Positions 48,592 to 58,597 of a stretch of DNA of 64,000 nt are shown here, piece after piece. A program made the translations under genes and the position numbers. Source of the DNA: Octadecabacter sp. (GTDB lineage Bacteria; Pseudomonadota; Alphaproteobacteria; Rhodobacterales; Rhodobacteraceae); contig JAPKAD010000003.1 in the NCBI GenBank assembly GCA_028825445.1, positions 62,001-126,000 on the forward strand, read 5' to 3'. The notes beneath the pieces were generated by a model. It made no database searches. It saw only the letters and a list, made by a program, of their open reading frames with translations, and was not told where the DNA came from. How positions within the stretch are numbered: position 1 is the first letter of the stretch; each line of letters starts with the position of its first letter.

Positions 48592-50187
48592 ATGGCTCCC
48601 AAAGTACTCATCTCCGATAGCCTTTCACAAGCAGCTGTACAAATTTTCCGTGACCGCGGGATTGATGTGGATTTCATGCCAGAGCTTGGCAAAGACAAAG
48701 ACGCGCTTGCCGCTGCAATTGGCCAATATGACGGTCTTGCGATCCGATCCGCCACCAAAGTTACCGCCAAACTGCTGGAAAACGCGCCAAACCTAAAGGT
48801 CATTGGCCGTGCCGGCATCGGCACTGACAACGTCGACAAAGAGGCTGCATCAAAAGCTGGTATTATTGTGATGAACACACCGTTCGGCAACATGATTACC
48901 ACCGCCGAACACGCCATTGCGATGATGTTTGCAGTAGCTCGCCAAATTCCCGAAGCATCCATATCTACACATGCAGGCAAATGGGAAAAGTCTAAATTCA
49001 TGGGAGTTGAACTGACAGGTAAAACCCTTGGCGTCATCGGTGCCGGCAATATTGGTGGTATCGTGTGCGACCGGGCGCGAGCTTTAAAAATGAAGGTCAT
49101 AGCGTACGATCCTTACCTCGGCGAAGAAAAGGCCGACAAGATGGGCGTGCAAAAAGTCGAGTTGGATGAACTGTTGTCAAAGGCTGATTTTATCACCCTG
49201 CACGTGCCATTCACTGACCAGACTGCAAATATCCTGAGTCGTGAAAACATCGCCAAACTTAAAAAAGGTGTACGGATTATTAACTGTGCCCGTGGTGGTT
49301 TGGTTGATGAAACCGCGCTTGCAGATGCGCTTAAGTCCGGCCACGTTGCAGGCGCCGCATTTGACGTTTTCGAAATTGAACCCGCAACTGATAGCCCATT
49401 GTTCAACTTGCCGAACGTGGTGGTAACTCCACATTTAGGCGCAGCTACCACCGAAGCGCAAGAAAACGTAGCGTTGCAAGTAGCCGAACAAATGTCAGAT
49501 TATTTAATGACTGGAGCCGTGACCAACGCGCTGAATATGCCGTCAGTGACAGCAGAAGAAGCCAAAATTATGAAACCATGGATTTCATTGTCTGGCCACC
49601 TTGGTAATTTCATCGGCCAGATGACGGATGAACCGATCAAAGCCATCAACATCCTGTTTGACGGCACAGTATCCGAGATGAACCTTGAGGCCCTGACAGC
49701 TGCCGTTGTTGCAGGTATCATGAAAATGGCAAATCCTGACACCAATATGGTCAGCGCACCCATAATTGCCAAAGAACGCGGTATTAAAATCAGCACAACA
49801 AAGCAGGATAAGACTGGCGCATTTGATGGATATATGAAAGTTACAGTTGTTACGTCCAAACGGGAACGTTCTGTTGCTGGCACAGTCTTTAGTGATGGAA
49901 AACCGCGCTTCATTCAAATTAAAGGCATCAACATCGACGCTGAAATTGGGGCGTATATGGTCTACACCACCAACGAAGACGTACCTGGAATTATTGGCAC
50001 TTTAGGTCAAACTATGGGTAAACATAACGTCAACATTGCGAACTTTACGCTAGGCCGTTCTGCGGCAAATGGCGAAGCAATTGCACTGCTCTATGTGGAC
50101 GAAGCGGTCCCTTCCCCTGCCCTAAAAGAGATCGAAGCGACGGGAATGTTCACGCAGGTAAAGCCTCTCACATTCGATGTAGTTTAA
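48592..50187 (+). CDS. serA: D-3-phosphoglycerate dehydrogenase
   Basis: First step of serine synthesis. 531 residues, the long type with an intervening domain and a C-terminal ACT domain. NAD fold GKTLGVIGAGNIGGIVCDRAR (about 143-163); catalytic Arg in INCARGGLVDETAL, Glu in FDVFEIEP and His in VVTPHLGAATTEAQ. The ACT part is VYTTNEDVPGIIGTLGQTMGKHNVNIANFTLGR (about 465-497), the usual site of serine feedback control. Follows serC; a long hairpin ends the operon. Confidence 0.97.
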   Translation: MAPKVLISDSLSQAAVQIFRDRGIDVDFMPELGKDKDALAAAIGQYDGLAIRSATKVTAKLLENAPNLKVIGRAGIGTDNVDKEAASKAGIIVMNTPFGNMITTAEHAIAMMFAVARQIPEASISTHAGKWEKSKFMGVELTGKTLGVIGAGNIGGIVCDRARALKMKVIAYDPYLGEEKADKMGVQKVELDELLSKADFITLHVPFTDQTANILSRENIAKLKKGVRIINCARGGLVDETALADALKSGHVAGAAFDVFEIEPATDSPLFNLPNVVVTPHLGAATTEAQENVALQVAEQMSDYLMTGAVTNALNMPSVTAEEAKIMKPWISLSGHLGNFIGQMTDEPIKAINILFDGTVSEMNLEALTAAVVAGIMKMANPDTNMVSAPIIAKERGIKISTTKQDKTGAFDGYMKVTVVTSKRERSVAGTVFSDGKPRFIQIKGINIDAEIGAYMVYTTNEDVPGIIGTLGQTMGKHNVNIANFTLGRSAANGEAIALLYVDEAVPSPALKEIEATGMFTQVKPLTFDVV

Positions 50188-50197
50188 ACGTCCTGAT

Positions 50198-50239
50198 CCC
50201 GCCTTTGTCTCAGAAGTACTCTCGAGGGACAAAGGCGGG
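50198..50239. terminator. Long hairpin behind serA
   Basis: A perfect 12-bp stem: CCCGCCTTTGTC (50198-50209) with GACAAAGGCGGG (50228-50239), 18-base loop, ten bases behind the serA stop. The strength fits a transcription end for serC-serA, though no T-run follows on the plus strand; it may instead protect the mRNA 3' end or act with Rho. Confidence 0.6.
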
Positions 50240-50263
50240 GCGCAGTCCCTAGAAAGTCTAAAT

Positions 50264-51046
50264 ATGTTCTATGCTCTCGGAGATATCCACGGACAGATGG
50301 TGCAACTTGACCGCGCTTTAGATCTGATCAAAGCCGATGGCGGCAGCGATGTAGATCTGTTTTTTGTTGGTGATCTTGTGGATCGCGGACCAAATAGTCG
50401 TGGCGTTATTCAAAAGATCATAGACGGACAAAACGCAGGTAAGCAGTGGCACTGCATCCTTGGTAATCATGATCTGATGTTTCATCAGTTTGTAAAAACT
50501 GCAAAAGTACTGCATCCAGAAATATCTTCAGGCAAAACGTGGCTGCATCACCGCCTTGGAGGTGTTCGAACCTTGGCATCCTATATGAATGGGGTAGAAC
50601 TGGACCATCCCGACTGGATCAGCTGGGATCACGTAAACGAACATGGTCTCGATCCTGCGTCAGACAGCCTTTTAAAAGTAATCTCAGATGCGGCAAAAAA
50701 CACTGTTCCTGCTGCCCACCTAGATTGGATTTCAGCGTTACCACTTTTCATCAAAGCGCCACACAATCATATCTTTGTTCACGCAGGCATTCGCCCCGAA
50801 GTTGCGTTAGAAGATCAAACACAAAGTGATTTAATCTGGATTAGGGATGGCTGGCTGGACCACACCGATCAACTAGACGCCACTTATGTGCATGGGCATA
50901 CCGCTTTAGAATTCCCAAAGCATCACGTCAATCGGATCAATATTGACGGTGGCGCAGGTTATGGACGGCCCTTGGTCCCAACCCTGTTTGACGGCACAGA
51001 CTGGTTTACGCTGAACGACGCTGGCCGCACACCATTACAACCTTAA
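50264..51046 (+). CDS. Metallophosphoesterase family protein
   Basis: Calcineurin-like phosphoesterase of 260 residues, of the PPP-like serine/threonine phosphatase or ApaH-like type. All metal motifs are present: GDIHGQ at the N-terminus, GDLVDRGPNSRGV, LGNHDLM, and the two histidine blocks HNHIFVHAGI and YVHGHTAL. The ATG at 50264 has only a weak ribosome site, directly behind the serA hairpin. Substrate (phosphoprotein or dinucleotide) cannot be told. Downstream neighbour is mnmH. Confidence 0.88.
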   Translation: MFYALGDIHGQMVQLDRALDLIKADGGSDVDLFFVGDLVDRGPNSRGVIQKIIDGQNAGKQWHCILGNHDLMFHQFVKTAKVLHPEISSGKTWLHHRLGGVRTLASYMNGVELDHPDWISWDHVNEHGLDPASDSLLKVISDAAKNTVPAAHLDWISALPLFIKAPHNHIFVHAGIRPEVALEDQTQSDLIWIRDGWLDHTDQLDATYVHGHTALEFPKHHVNRINIDGGAGYGRPLVPTLFDGTDWFTLNDAGRTPLQP

Positions 51047-51097
51047 ATTGCGCGTATCACCTTTCGACCCCACACGCTGTCATGTGAGTATCACAAA

Positions 51098-52150
51098 ATG
51101 AAAACTAGTTTTACAAGATTGACCGATATTCTTAATCACGGGTTCGACACTATCATCGACGTACGCTCCCCCGCAGAATTCGCCGAGGATCATGTACCCG
51201 GCGCAATTAATCTGCCGGCTTTGTCCAATGAAGAACGTGCACGGGTCGGAATGATCTACGTACAAGAAGCACCTTTTAGAGCCCGCAAAATTGGTGCGGC
51301 ATTGGTCGCACGTAACGTTGCAGAGCATTTAGATGGACCATTAAAAGACATTGAAGGCAGCTGGCGGCCACTGGTTTATTGCTGGCGCGGGGGGCAACGC
51401 TCGGGGTCTTTTGCGTCGATCCTCTCGCAAATTGGCTGGCGTGCCAAAGTGATTGAAGGCGGCTATCAGAGCTATCGCAACCTTGTGCATGACGTGTTGT
51501 ACAAAGAGGTAGTGCCGTATAAATTAATCCTTCTGGACGGTAACACAGGCACCGCTAAAACTGATATTTTGCACCGTTTACGAGAGCTTGATGTTCAGGT
51601 CCTTGACCTCGAAGGGTTGGCGAACCATCGCGGATCTTTGTTGGGTTCGATGGCAGGCGGACAACCTGCACAAAAGGGTTTTGAAACGGCTTTAGCCTGT
51701 GCGCTTGCGCAGATGGACCCGACGCGGCCAATCATTGTAGAGGCGGAAAGCAGTAAGGTTGGCGAACGGGTCGTGCCACCAACATTATGGGCCGCTATGA
51801 AGGTTGCATCACGCATTGAAATCGACGCGCCACTTGATGCGCGCGCGCAATATTTGGCGGATGCTTATCTGGACATTAGCTCCGATGCCGCTGGATTAAC
51901 CGCTAAGTTGGAGATTTTGCGTCGTCACCGTGGCGGATTAGTCGATGGCTGGCTTGCACTGTTGCGGGCAGGCGAATTTCAGGCTTTGGCCCGCGTGTTG
52001 ATGGATGAACACTACGATCCAACTTATCGATTAGGTCGCACACGCCACGGAGCCAATGTGTTGCAGAAGTTTTCTGTGTCCAATTTGGGCATCAACGCGC
52101 GAGCAGATTTGGCATTGCGCATCGCAGCGTGGGTCAAAACCATCAGCTAA
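51098..52150 (+). CDS. mnmH: tRNA 2-selenouridine synthase
   Basis: Replaces sulfur by selenium in 2-thiouridine at the wobble base of some tRNAs, using selenophosphate and a geranylated intermediate. 350 residues. N-terminal rhodanese domain with TIIDVRSPAEFAEDHVPGAIN and active C95 in VYCWRGGQRSGSF; then a P-loop LLDGNTGTAKTDIL (about 145-158). Typical length. It converges on the SelD fusion gene with an 8-bp overlap of the coding ends; the two form the complete selenouridine branch. Confidence 0.95.
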   Translation: MKTSFTRLTDILNHGFDTIIDVRSPAEFAEDHVPGAINLPALSNEERARVGMIYVQEAPFRARKIGAALVARNVAEHLDGPLKDIEGSWRPLVYCWRGGQRSGSFASILSQIGWRAKVIEGGYQSYRNLVHDVLYKEVVPYKLILLDGNTGTAKTDILHRLRELDVQVLDLEGLANHRGSLLGSMAGGQPAQKGFETALACALAQMDPTRPIIVEAESSKVGERVVPPTLWAAMKVASRIEIDAPLDARAQYLADAYLDISSDAAGLTAKLEILRRHRGGLVDGWLALLRAGEFQALARVLMDEHYDPTYRLGRTRHGANVLQKFSVSNLGINARADLALRIAAWVKTIS

Positions 52151-54272
52151 ACGTCACACCATTACCACCAATGATATCCCCAATGATCCAAATATTTTTA
52201 TTTTTAGCTAAAATGTTGGCCTTGGCCTTTGGGACAGCAGCAAGCAGCCCACCACCTGTTTGCGGATCAAACATTAACGCACCGTTTGCCGTATCAGGCG
52301 CGGTGACACGCGGGTCATTACGGTTGTCAGGATAAAGCGTTGATCGAATACCAGCATCAGCGAGGTTCAACGCACCATCCAAAAGCGGCACATCCGATAG
52401 GCGCACATTCGCACCCACGCTAGACGCATTACATATTCCTGCCAAATGCCCAGCAAGGCCAAAGCCAGTTACATCCGTCATCGCATGGGCATCTTTGAGT
52501 AACTGCGCAGCCACGTCCTGCGGTTGGATCATCGTTTGATAGCACTTCAATACATCCGCCCCGCGTGCCGCCCTGCGCATTTCTGCGGCAAGAATCGTAC
52601 CAGACCCAATTGGCTTGGTAATCACGAGAACATCTCCAACTTTGGCCCCCGCCAGCGTTATTGGCGCACGCCTACAAAGGCCTGTAATCGACAGGCCGAT
52701 GGTTAACCCCTCGCCCATCGTCGTGTGCCCCCCAACAAGCGCGGCCCCACCTAGATTACGCGCTACTGCCTGAGTTATTTCAGTCACCGTGCGCTGCTGC
52801 AATTGGGCAGACATACGCGGCAGCGTGAGCGAAAGGACAGCCGCCTGAGGGTCTGCACCCATCGCCCAGATGTCACCCAGGGCGTGGGTTGTTGTAATTT
52901 TTGCCATCATAACTGGATCATTTGTCACAGCACTTAGATGGTCGGTGGTAAAAACCTGCGTCTCACCCCCTGTTTTCAGAAGGGCTGCATCATCGCCAGG
53001 CAATGAAATGATATCTTCACGCGAATTGACTGGCAGCGTTTCAAGCGCACCCTGCAAGGCACCACGCCCAACTTTTGCTCCACAACCGCCACACATGGGA
53101 GCGTCTCCAAGGGCTTCTTTAACTCCATCCGCCACGCGCAAAGGCAGCGGTTGTTCCATTACTGGCAAGGTGTCAAATTGATCCATGAATTTACGGTCAA
53201 TGTGATTTTTCCATTTCCATAACAGTGACCCACTTCGGGCCGTACCAAGCTTTTCCGCAAGCGCAAATTTTCCACCCAGAGAAACGAGTTTTAAATAGTC
53301 TTTTTGAGGGTAATAATTTCGCATGGTTTTTTCGCCCGCAAGACGGGCGCGTAAATTATCGAACAGGAAAGGGGCTTCACGTACAGCAAAGACACCCGCC
53401 TTAGGCCGTGGATCGTGAGACAAGTAGGCACAATCACCGACAGCAAAAATATCTGGGTCAGACGTTTGCAAAGTCGGGCCTACAATGAGCGAACCTTCAT
53501 GTAGGTCCAGCTTAATGTCTGCAATCCAATCGTGCGGGCGTGCACCAGCAGCACCTGTGGTGAAATCGGAAAGTATGACCGTATCATCGGCAAGGCGCAC
53601 CCCATCGATGCGGATTTCCGCAACATCAGCGTTTTCAACCAGTGTTACACCCAGTTCTTCAAGCGCAGCAAGCAGGCGGTTTCGGGCTGGTGGGTTGAAA
53701 TCATCAAGAACCTCACCACGATCAATCAGGGATACCTGCGGGGACTTGTCACGCAGTGCATAGGCCATTGCCATTGCAAGTTCTGCACCCGCTACGCCAC
53801 CACCGATGACGGCAATTTTGGGAGCTGTCGCTGCCTTACGATAAGCATCCCACCGCGCCGCAAATGCACCAAGTGGTTTGGCAGGAATACCATGGTCCGC
53901 AAAACCCGCAAGCTTCGGCATTTCTGACGTCACTCCGACGTCGATCGCCGCAACATCATAAGCAATATTAGGCCGATCAGGCACAGTGATAGTTTTCGCA
54001 ATAGGATCAATCGCCATGACGTTGCCAGGGATTAATCGGGCACCTGCAAACCGCGCAAGTTGCACAAGATCAATGTCCAGTTCATCGGAAGTATAATGCC
54101 CAGCGACAAACCCTGGTAACATTCCTGAATAAGGCGCGGTTGGGTTGGGGTTGATCACGGTCACGCGTACACCAGGCAGCGGGTTCATGCCCCATCTGCG
54201 CAAAACAAGCGCGTGGGTGTGACCCCCGCCCACCAAAACGAGGTCGCGAGTATATGGTATCTTTGCTATCAT
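52143..54272 (-). CDS. selD: NADH-dehydrogenase-like/selenide water dikinase fusion
   Basis: 709 residues in two parts. Residues 1-360 are a flavoprotein of the NADH-dehydrogenase-like type: VLVGGGHTHALVLRRWG, APYSGMLPGFVAGHY, the NAD site AVIGGGVAGAELAMAMA, and IFAVGDCAYL. Residues from about 385 are SelD, which makes selenophosphate from selenide and ATP: MCGGCGAKVGRG with C397 and K400 at the catalytic positions, GDDAAL, HALGDIWAMGADPQAAVLSLTLP and LVGGHTTMGEGLTIGLSITG. The catalytic residue is Cys, not selenocysteine. The fusion is known from marine bacteria; the oxidoreductase perhaps supplies reduced selenium (inference). Overlaps mnmH. Confidence 0.95.
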   Translation of the reverse strand: MIAKIPYTRDLVLVGGGHTHALVLRRWGMNPLPGVRVTVINPNPTAPYSGMLPGFVAGHYTSDELDIDLVQLARFAGARLIPGNVMAIDPIAKTITVPDRPNIAYDVAAIDVGVTSEMPKLAGFADHGIPAKPLGAFAARWDAYRKAATAPKIAVIGGGVAGAELAMAMAYALRDKSPQVSLIDRGEVLDDFNPPARNRLLAALEELGVTLVENADVAEIRIDGVRLADDTVILSDFTTGAAGARPHDWIADIKLDLHEGSLIVGPTLQTSDPDIFAVGDCAYLSHDPRPKAGVFAVREAPFLFDNLRARLAGEKTMRNYYPQKDYLKLVSLGGKFALAEKLGTARSGSLLWKWKNHIDRKFMDQFDTLPVMEQPLPLRVADGVKEALGDAPMCGGCGAKVGRGALQGALETLPVNSREDIISLPGDDAALLKTGGETQVFTTDHLSAVTNDPVMMAKITTTHALGDIWAMGADPQAAVLSLTLPRMSAQLQQRTVTEITQAVARNLGGAALVGGHTTMGEGLTIGLSITGLCRRAPITLAGAKVGDVLVITKPIGSGTILAAEMRRAARGADVLKCYQTMIQPQDVAAQLLKDAHAMTDVTGFGLAGHLAGICNASSVGANVRLSDVPLLDGALNLADAGIRSTLYPDNRNDPRVTAPDTANGALMFDPQTGGGLLAAVPKAKANILAKNKNIWIIGDIIGGNGVTFS

Positions 54273-54329
54273 GAGACCTTCTTATCGTGGCGCGTGCATT
54301 AGCGCGAGGGGCATGTCATTGTACCCTAT

Positions 54330-55364
54330 TTATTCATAACCCGTCATTTCAAGATAACCGACACCTTTGTGCGTACCTGTGACGGTAATCGGACCCTCCC
54401 AATAAGGCACAGAGGTGTCCATCCATGCTTGGTCATTAATCGCGGCAACAGTGACGTCAATCCCACGATCAGGAAGCGTCACACGCCATTGGGTCGGGAT
54501 TGTGCGCCCTTTAACTGTTACGTTAGACACCGGTTCCGCGCTGAACGCTCCATCAGGATAAGCGGTCGTTTGGCCATCTGGCGTGATCCACGTGGCAGAT
54601 GTGTAAAAAGTTTGATCGGTCTGACGCAGGCGGAACCCCATCAATTTTCCAGTATCAAGGGAAAGTGAAAACCAGTCCCAACCCATTTGATTTTCTGACA
54701 AAGGTTGCGACGACCATTCACGGTCTAGCCATGCGGTTCCACTAACTTGGACATCGCCGTCGGGCAACTTAAGCGTGCCCTCAACTGCGTAGAACGGCTG
54801 AGAGTAATAATAAGACGCTTGCCCCTCAGCAGATTTCACAGAGTAGCCGTCATTACCGTGAAAGATGAGCGGACCAAGTGCTTCAAGATCCATATCGTAG
54901 GCAAAATTTGGGCCACTGGCGGTCATGCGCAGAGTGTTAAGGTCGGGGCCAACAAGCTGCCAATCATCAATCCATGCTTCAAACGGATAAGCGGTAACAC
55001 CAGCCTGCCCAATACCACCACGCGCAAAGCGCTCTGTAACATAATGCGAGTCAGCTGTGGTGACGGCTGCATGACCCATCCACAGTTGCGGGGAGGACCA
55101 TCCCGTGCCATTTTCTGGTGCAAGAGCGGTGCGAAACAGCGTCCATTGAAGACCAAATGGCGTACCGTCTTTAGCTTCCAGGTTACTAGTCAGATACCAC
55201 CATTCGATGCGGTATTCGGCATGTGGGCCATGATCTCTCGGGAAATCAAAGATTGCAGGGATTTGGGGGGTCGCAAAACTGTCGTCCTTCAAACCGAGGC
55301 CGGCAAAGCCTTGCGCTGAGACTGCAAATGGGAACAACAAGAAGAAAAAAACTTTAGCGTTCAT
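54330..55364 (-). CDS. AttH/CrtC-like lipocalin-family protein
   Basis: Exported protein of 344 residues of the AttH family (carotenoid 1,2-hydratase-like lipocalin pair). Signal peptide [19 protein letters not shown]. Marks: FDFPRDHGPHAEYRIEWWYLTSNLE, FGLQWTLFRTAL, MGHAAVTTA, GTAWLDREWSSQPL and MGWDWFSLSLDTGKLMGFRLR. Members are usually coded with a LolD/FtsX-like ABC exporter, as here: its ATG overlaps the permease stop. True CrtC enzymes sit in carotenoid clusters, which this is not; a role on exported lipids or envelope parts is possible but unproven. The ATG at 55364 is chosen because of the signal peptide. Confidence 0.85.
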   Translation of the reverse strand: MNAKVFFFLLFPFAVSAQGFAGLGLKDDSFATPQIPAIFDFPRDHGPHAEYRIEWWYLTSNLEAKDGTPFGLQWTLFRTALAPENGTGWSSPQLWMGHAAVTTADSHYVTERFARGGIGQAGVTAYPFEAWIDDWQLVGPDLNTLRMTASGPNFAYDMDLEALGPLIFHGNDGYSVKSAEGQASYYYSQPFYAVEGTLKLPDGDVQVSGTAWLDREWSSQPLSENQMGWDWFSLSLDTGKLMGFRLRQTDQTFYTSATWITPDGQTTAYPDGAFSAEPVSNVTVKGRTIPTQWRVTLPDRGIDVTVAAINDQAWMDTSVPYWEGPITVTGTHKGVGYLEMTGYE

Positions 55365-57753
55365 TGGAAAACACCTTGAGCAAATCGGCAGGACGCGTGC
55401 GGGCAAGCTTGTAGGATGGCCATAAAGCCGCAAGAATAGCAGCGATCATTGCGAAAACTGCTAGGCGCAAATAGGCCATTGGGAACAGGTACATTGGCAG
55501 CCGCCAGCCAAAAGCCTCAACGTTCACAATCGCCAAAAGCGTCCACGCAAGAGCCAGGCCAAGTGGCAGGGCAAATGCAGCAGTGAGGAGGGCAAGCAAG
55601 ACCGCACGGATGATTTCGATGCGCCCCAATCTTGCTCGTGTCAGGCCTTGTGCCCAGACCGGCGCGAGTTGTGGCAATCGCATCGTAGCGAGGGTAAGCA
55701 GGCTCATTAATATTGCGAAGCCTGCCACAGCAAGGGTAAGAATATTAAGTGCGCCAGTGACATTGAAGGTGCGTTCAAAAACGTTGAGGGAGAAGGCTTT
55801 GATGCCGGCTTGATTGATCATGTTCGTCTCGGCCAAACCAAAGCTGTTGCGCAATTCGTTTGTTAATGCAGGAACGTCAACAGGGTCCATACGCAGGCCA
55901 AACTGCAGGGCGCGACTGTCAGGGAACAGGCGTTCAAACAAGGCTTCAGTCACAATGACTTGCCCAATAGGATTACCATAATCGCCATAGATACCAAGAA
56001 CATCAAACAGCTTGCCTGCAATTGTAATTTTGTCACCAATCGCAATGTCGCCACGCCGCGCGAGTTGTTCGTTAATTGCAACACCCTCCCCAGATTCGAT
56101 ACGTGCCCAAGCTTTAGGAGCAGACTGCAGAAACAGCCAATTATCGCGATAAGTCGCGTGTGCTGTTGGGCCATAAATTTCCGATGGTAGACCACGGATG
56201 TCCTGGTCGACTGATTGGATTGGTAGGACTTTGTCGACGCGTGGTGTCAGAAAAATTTGCAGCTCAGCGGCCTGATCAGCATCATTGGCATAAACATAAA
56301 ATTCTGATGCTAGTCGCTGGTCGAGAAAGCCTGTGAACGTCAGACGGAACGAGCTGACCATTGTAGACACGCCTACATTAGTAGCCATTGCCAAGAGCAA
56401 CGCCATCAATGCCAGTGACAAGCCAGGCAATTGTTGGCGGGTGTCGGCCCAGAACCATTCTATAATAACAGATTTTGCACGGGATGTGCCAAATGCTAAC
56501 ACACGGTCCAGCACCACTGGCAAGGCCAAGGCCGCACCAATCAGAAGAGCGGCGAGCATTCCAAATCCTGCAATCAAACCGCTGCCAACCAAACCAAGCA
56601 GTGCTGCTAAGATCAACAATCCAAACGCAACCCCCGCCTGGTACATTCGACCCCTGCCCGCCTGCATCGCCCATGCGCGCGGGCGCGCCGAGGCCAATAG
56701 TGGCATGCGTGAAAGCTGAAACAAGGACGTTGCAGCAGCCATGCCCGTCCCAGCCACGGCGATCACCATGCTGGATAGCCACCATTCAGGACGAAACTGC
56801 AACGTGCTGGAAACAGACGCACCATAAAGGCCAGAAATTGTGGCCGCGACGTCAGTCAGCAATGCAGCGGCTATAATATAACCAAGACCGACTCCAATTG
56901 CCCCTGCGATAAGGGACAGGGCAAGCAATTCAACCGCGATCAGAGCCATCAGCCGGCGCAGCGGAAAGCCCAGTGCGCGCAGGGTGCGGATTACCGGTCG
57001 TCGCTGTTCGAACGCCAAGCCGATTGCACCGTGAACGATGAATATGCCCACAGCGAATGATAGCAGTCCAAAAGCAGTTAAGTTAAGATGAAAGCTGTCA
57101 GTCAGGCGCGCCACGTCCGTCCCGTTTTGTGGCGTGCGCAAAGTCAGTTTAGGGGTCACGTCTGTAAATAAAACTTGGTTCATGGGCTGCGCTGGCGCAA
57201 CGATCAGTCGGCTAAGAAAGCCATCCATTTCCAGCAGTCGCTGCGCTGTACCCACATCTGTCAAGATGACACCTGGTGCTACATCTGGTGACTGCACAAG
57301 TGAAATATCGTATTCACCCAACAGATCCAGCGTTTCCTGCCTTGCGAAAAAGACACCACTTGTCAGCATATCAACAGTCAATTGCCCATTACTCATATCA
57401 ACGGGACCAAGACCATTTGGCGCAGTCAATGGATCTAGACCGATCAGACGCGCATTGTCCAGCTGTCCTTCGACGACGGGACTGACGAGCCATCCAGAGC
57501 GCCGCAGGCGAACGTAGTCAGCTTGCAATATCATACCGCTATCTGACGTAATTTGCTCGAATTCACCTTCACCTAATGTCGCAGCGGCAGCGTCATAACT
57601 TGCACGCGCCTCAGCGTTTACAGCCTGCACACCGGACCAAAGTGCCGTGGCTAGTGATAGACCAACGACCAGTGTAAACAACTGTATCGGGTTGCGCCAC
57701 CAATGTGATAAAAGCGCATGTAAGCCTGTCATAGTAAGGCTTGGGCGCCTCAT
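55354..57753 (-). CDS. ABC transporter permease (FtsX/MacB-like, two units)
   Basis: 799-residue permease with two FtsX-type units in one chain: an N-terminal helix, a large periplasmic domain, three helices near 225-350, further helices near 370-460, a second periplasmic domain, and three C-terminal helices (near 665-790). [34 protein letters not shown] is a typical unit. It resembles YbbP/AttFG-type permeases, which extract or move lipids and lipoproteins rather than importing solutes. Its ATG overlaps the stop of the ATPase gene (ATGA) and its stop overlaps the attH-like start: one coupled operon. Confidence 0.88.
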   Translation of the reverse strand: MRRPSLTMTGLHALLSHWWRNPIQLFTLVVGLSLATALWSGVQAVNAEARASYDAAAATLGEGEFEQITSDSGMILQADYVRLRRSGWLVSPVVEGQLDNARLIGLDPLTAPNGLGPVDMSNGQLTVDMLTSGVFFARQETLDLLGEYDISLVQSPDVAPGVILTDVGTAQRLLEMDGFLSRLIVAPAQPMNQVLFTDVTPKLTLRTPQNGTDVARLTDSFHLNLTAFGLLSFAVGIFIVHGAIGLAFEQRRPVIRTLRALGFPLRRLMALIAVELLALSLIAGAIGVGLGYIIAAALLTDVAATISGLYGASVSSTLQFRPEWWLSSMVIAVAGTGMAAATSLFQLSRMPLLASARPRAWAMQAGRGRMYQAGVAFGLLILAALLGLVGSGLIAGFGMLAALLIGAALALPVVLDRVLAFGTSRAKSVIIEWFWADTRQQLPGLSLALMALLLAMATNVGVSTMVSSFRLTFTGFLDQRLASEFYVYANDADQAAELQIFLTPRVDKVLPIQSVDQDIRGLPSEIYGPTAHATYRDNWLFLQSAPKAWARIESGEGVAINEQLARRGDIAIGDKITIAGKLFDVLGIYGDYGNPIGQVIVTEALFERLFPDSRALQFGLRMDPVDVPALTNELRNSFGLAETNMINQAGIKAFSLNVFERTFNVTGALNILTLAVAGFAILMSLLTLATMRLPQLAPVWAQGLTRARLGRIEIIRAVLLALLTAAFALPLGLALAWTLLAIVNVEAFGWRLPMYLFPMAYLRLAVFAMIAAILAALWPSYKLARTRPADLLKVFSNER

Positions 57754-58406
57754 GCTACACGGCCCGCCCGCAGGCGCAACCGCCGTCCCATGCGCATTGC
57801 AAGGCGTTCTGAGTGGGTCACCATTAACAGCGCAGCATTTGTTTCCGCCACCAATGTCAGCATCAGGTCCAAGACCGTATCAGCGGTGCCTTCATCTAGA
57901 TTTCCAGTTGGTTCATCAGCCAATACTAGTGCAGGCCGCGCCGCCAACGTGCGCGCTATTGCGACACGTTGCTGCTGCCCGCCTGAAAGCTGCTCAGGAT
58001 ATTTGCCCATATGATCAGCCAACCCCATGCGGGTGGTTAAATTACGAGTCCAATCGGGGTCTTCTACACCCGCAAGCCGCGCCTGAAACGTAATATTTGA
58101 CGCAACATTCAGCGAGGGTATTAAATTAAATTGTTGAAAAATTACGCCCACTTTGTCACGTCGCACAGCCGCTCGGGATGCATCATCAAGTGCGCAGATG
58201 TCCACACCATCAATGTCAACACACCCACCATCGGGTTGGTCTAACCCTCCCACAAGATGCAAAAGCGTGCTCTTGCCAGAACCCGATTCCCCAGTCAGCG
58301 CGAGGGTTTCACCCCTATTCATCGTCATACTGATCCCGTTAAGGATCTCCACGGCGCCGTCTGGACCGCGATACGTTTTGATAAGGTCTGACACGTGCAA
58401 CAACAT
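57750..58406 (-). CDS. ABC transporter ATP-binding protein (LolD/YbbA-like)
   Basis: 218-residue ATPase of the MacB/LolD group. Walker [21 protein letters not shown], signature [19 protein letters not shown], Walker [22 protein letters not shown]-loop MVTHSERLA. The start at the ATG 58406 ([15 protein letters not shown]) is preferred; the frame stays open to 58478 but the extension is not family-like. First gene of the operon with the two-unit permease and the AttH-like protein. Confidence 0.93.
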   Translation of the reverse strand: MLLHVSDLIKTYRGPDGAVEILNGISMTMNRGETLALTGESGSGKSTLLHLVGGLDQPDGGCVDIDGVDICALDDASRAAVRRDKVGVIFQQFNLIPSLNVASNITFQARLAGVEDPDWTRNLTTRMGLADHMGKYPEQLSGGQQQRVAIARTLAARPALVLADEPTGNLDEGTADTVLDLMLTLVAETNAALLMVTHSERLAMRMGRRLRLRAGRVA

Positions 58407-58597
58407 TGTTTCAACTATTCCAGCAAGGAGCGGACGCAGCAAGGGCTGCACGACGATTGTCTTAAATGCCGCAGACAAAAAATGGGGCAGTCGGAGTTCA
58501 AGGCAAGTATCTAATAATTAGAACCGCACCGTGGCGTAAGGCTTGGCGGATTGTCTCAAGTCGTTAATGTGCCCATAATATTTTAAGGAAGCACATA

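Noticed and set aside
54330-55364. Carotenoid 1,2-hydratase (CrtC) as the function of the lipocalin-like protein
   Set aside because: No carotenoid genes are near, and the operon with an ABC exporter is the AttH context.
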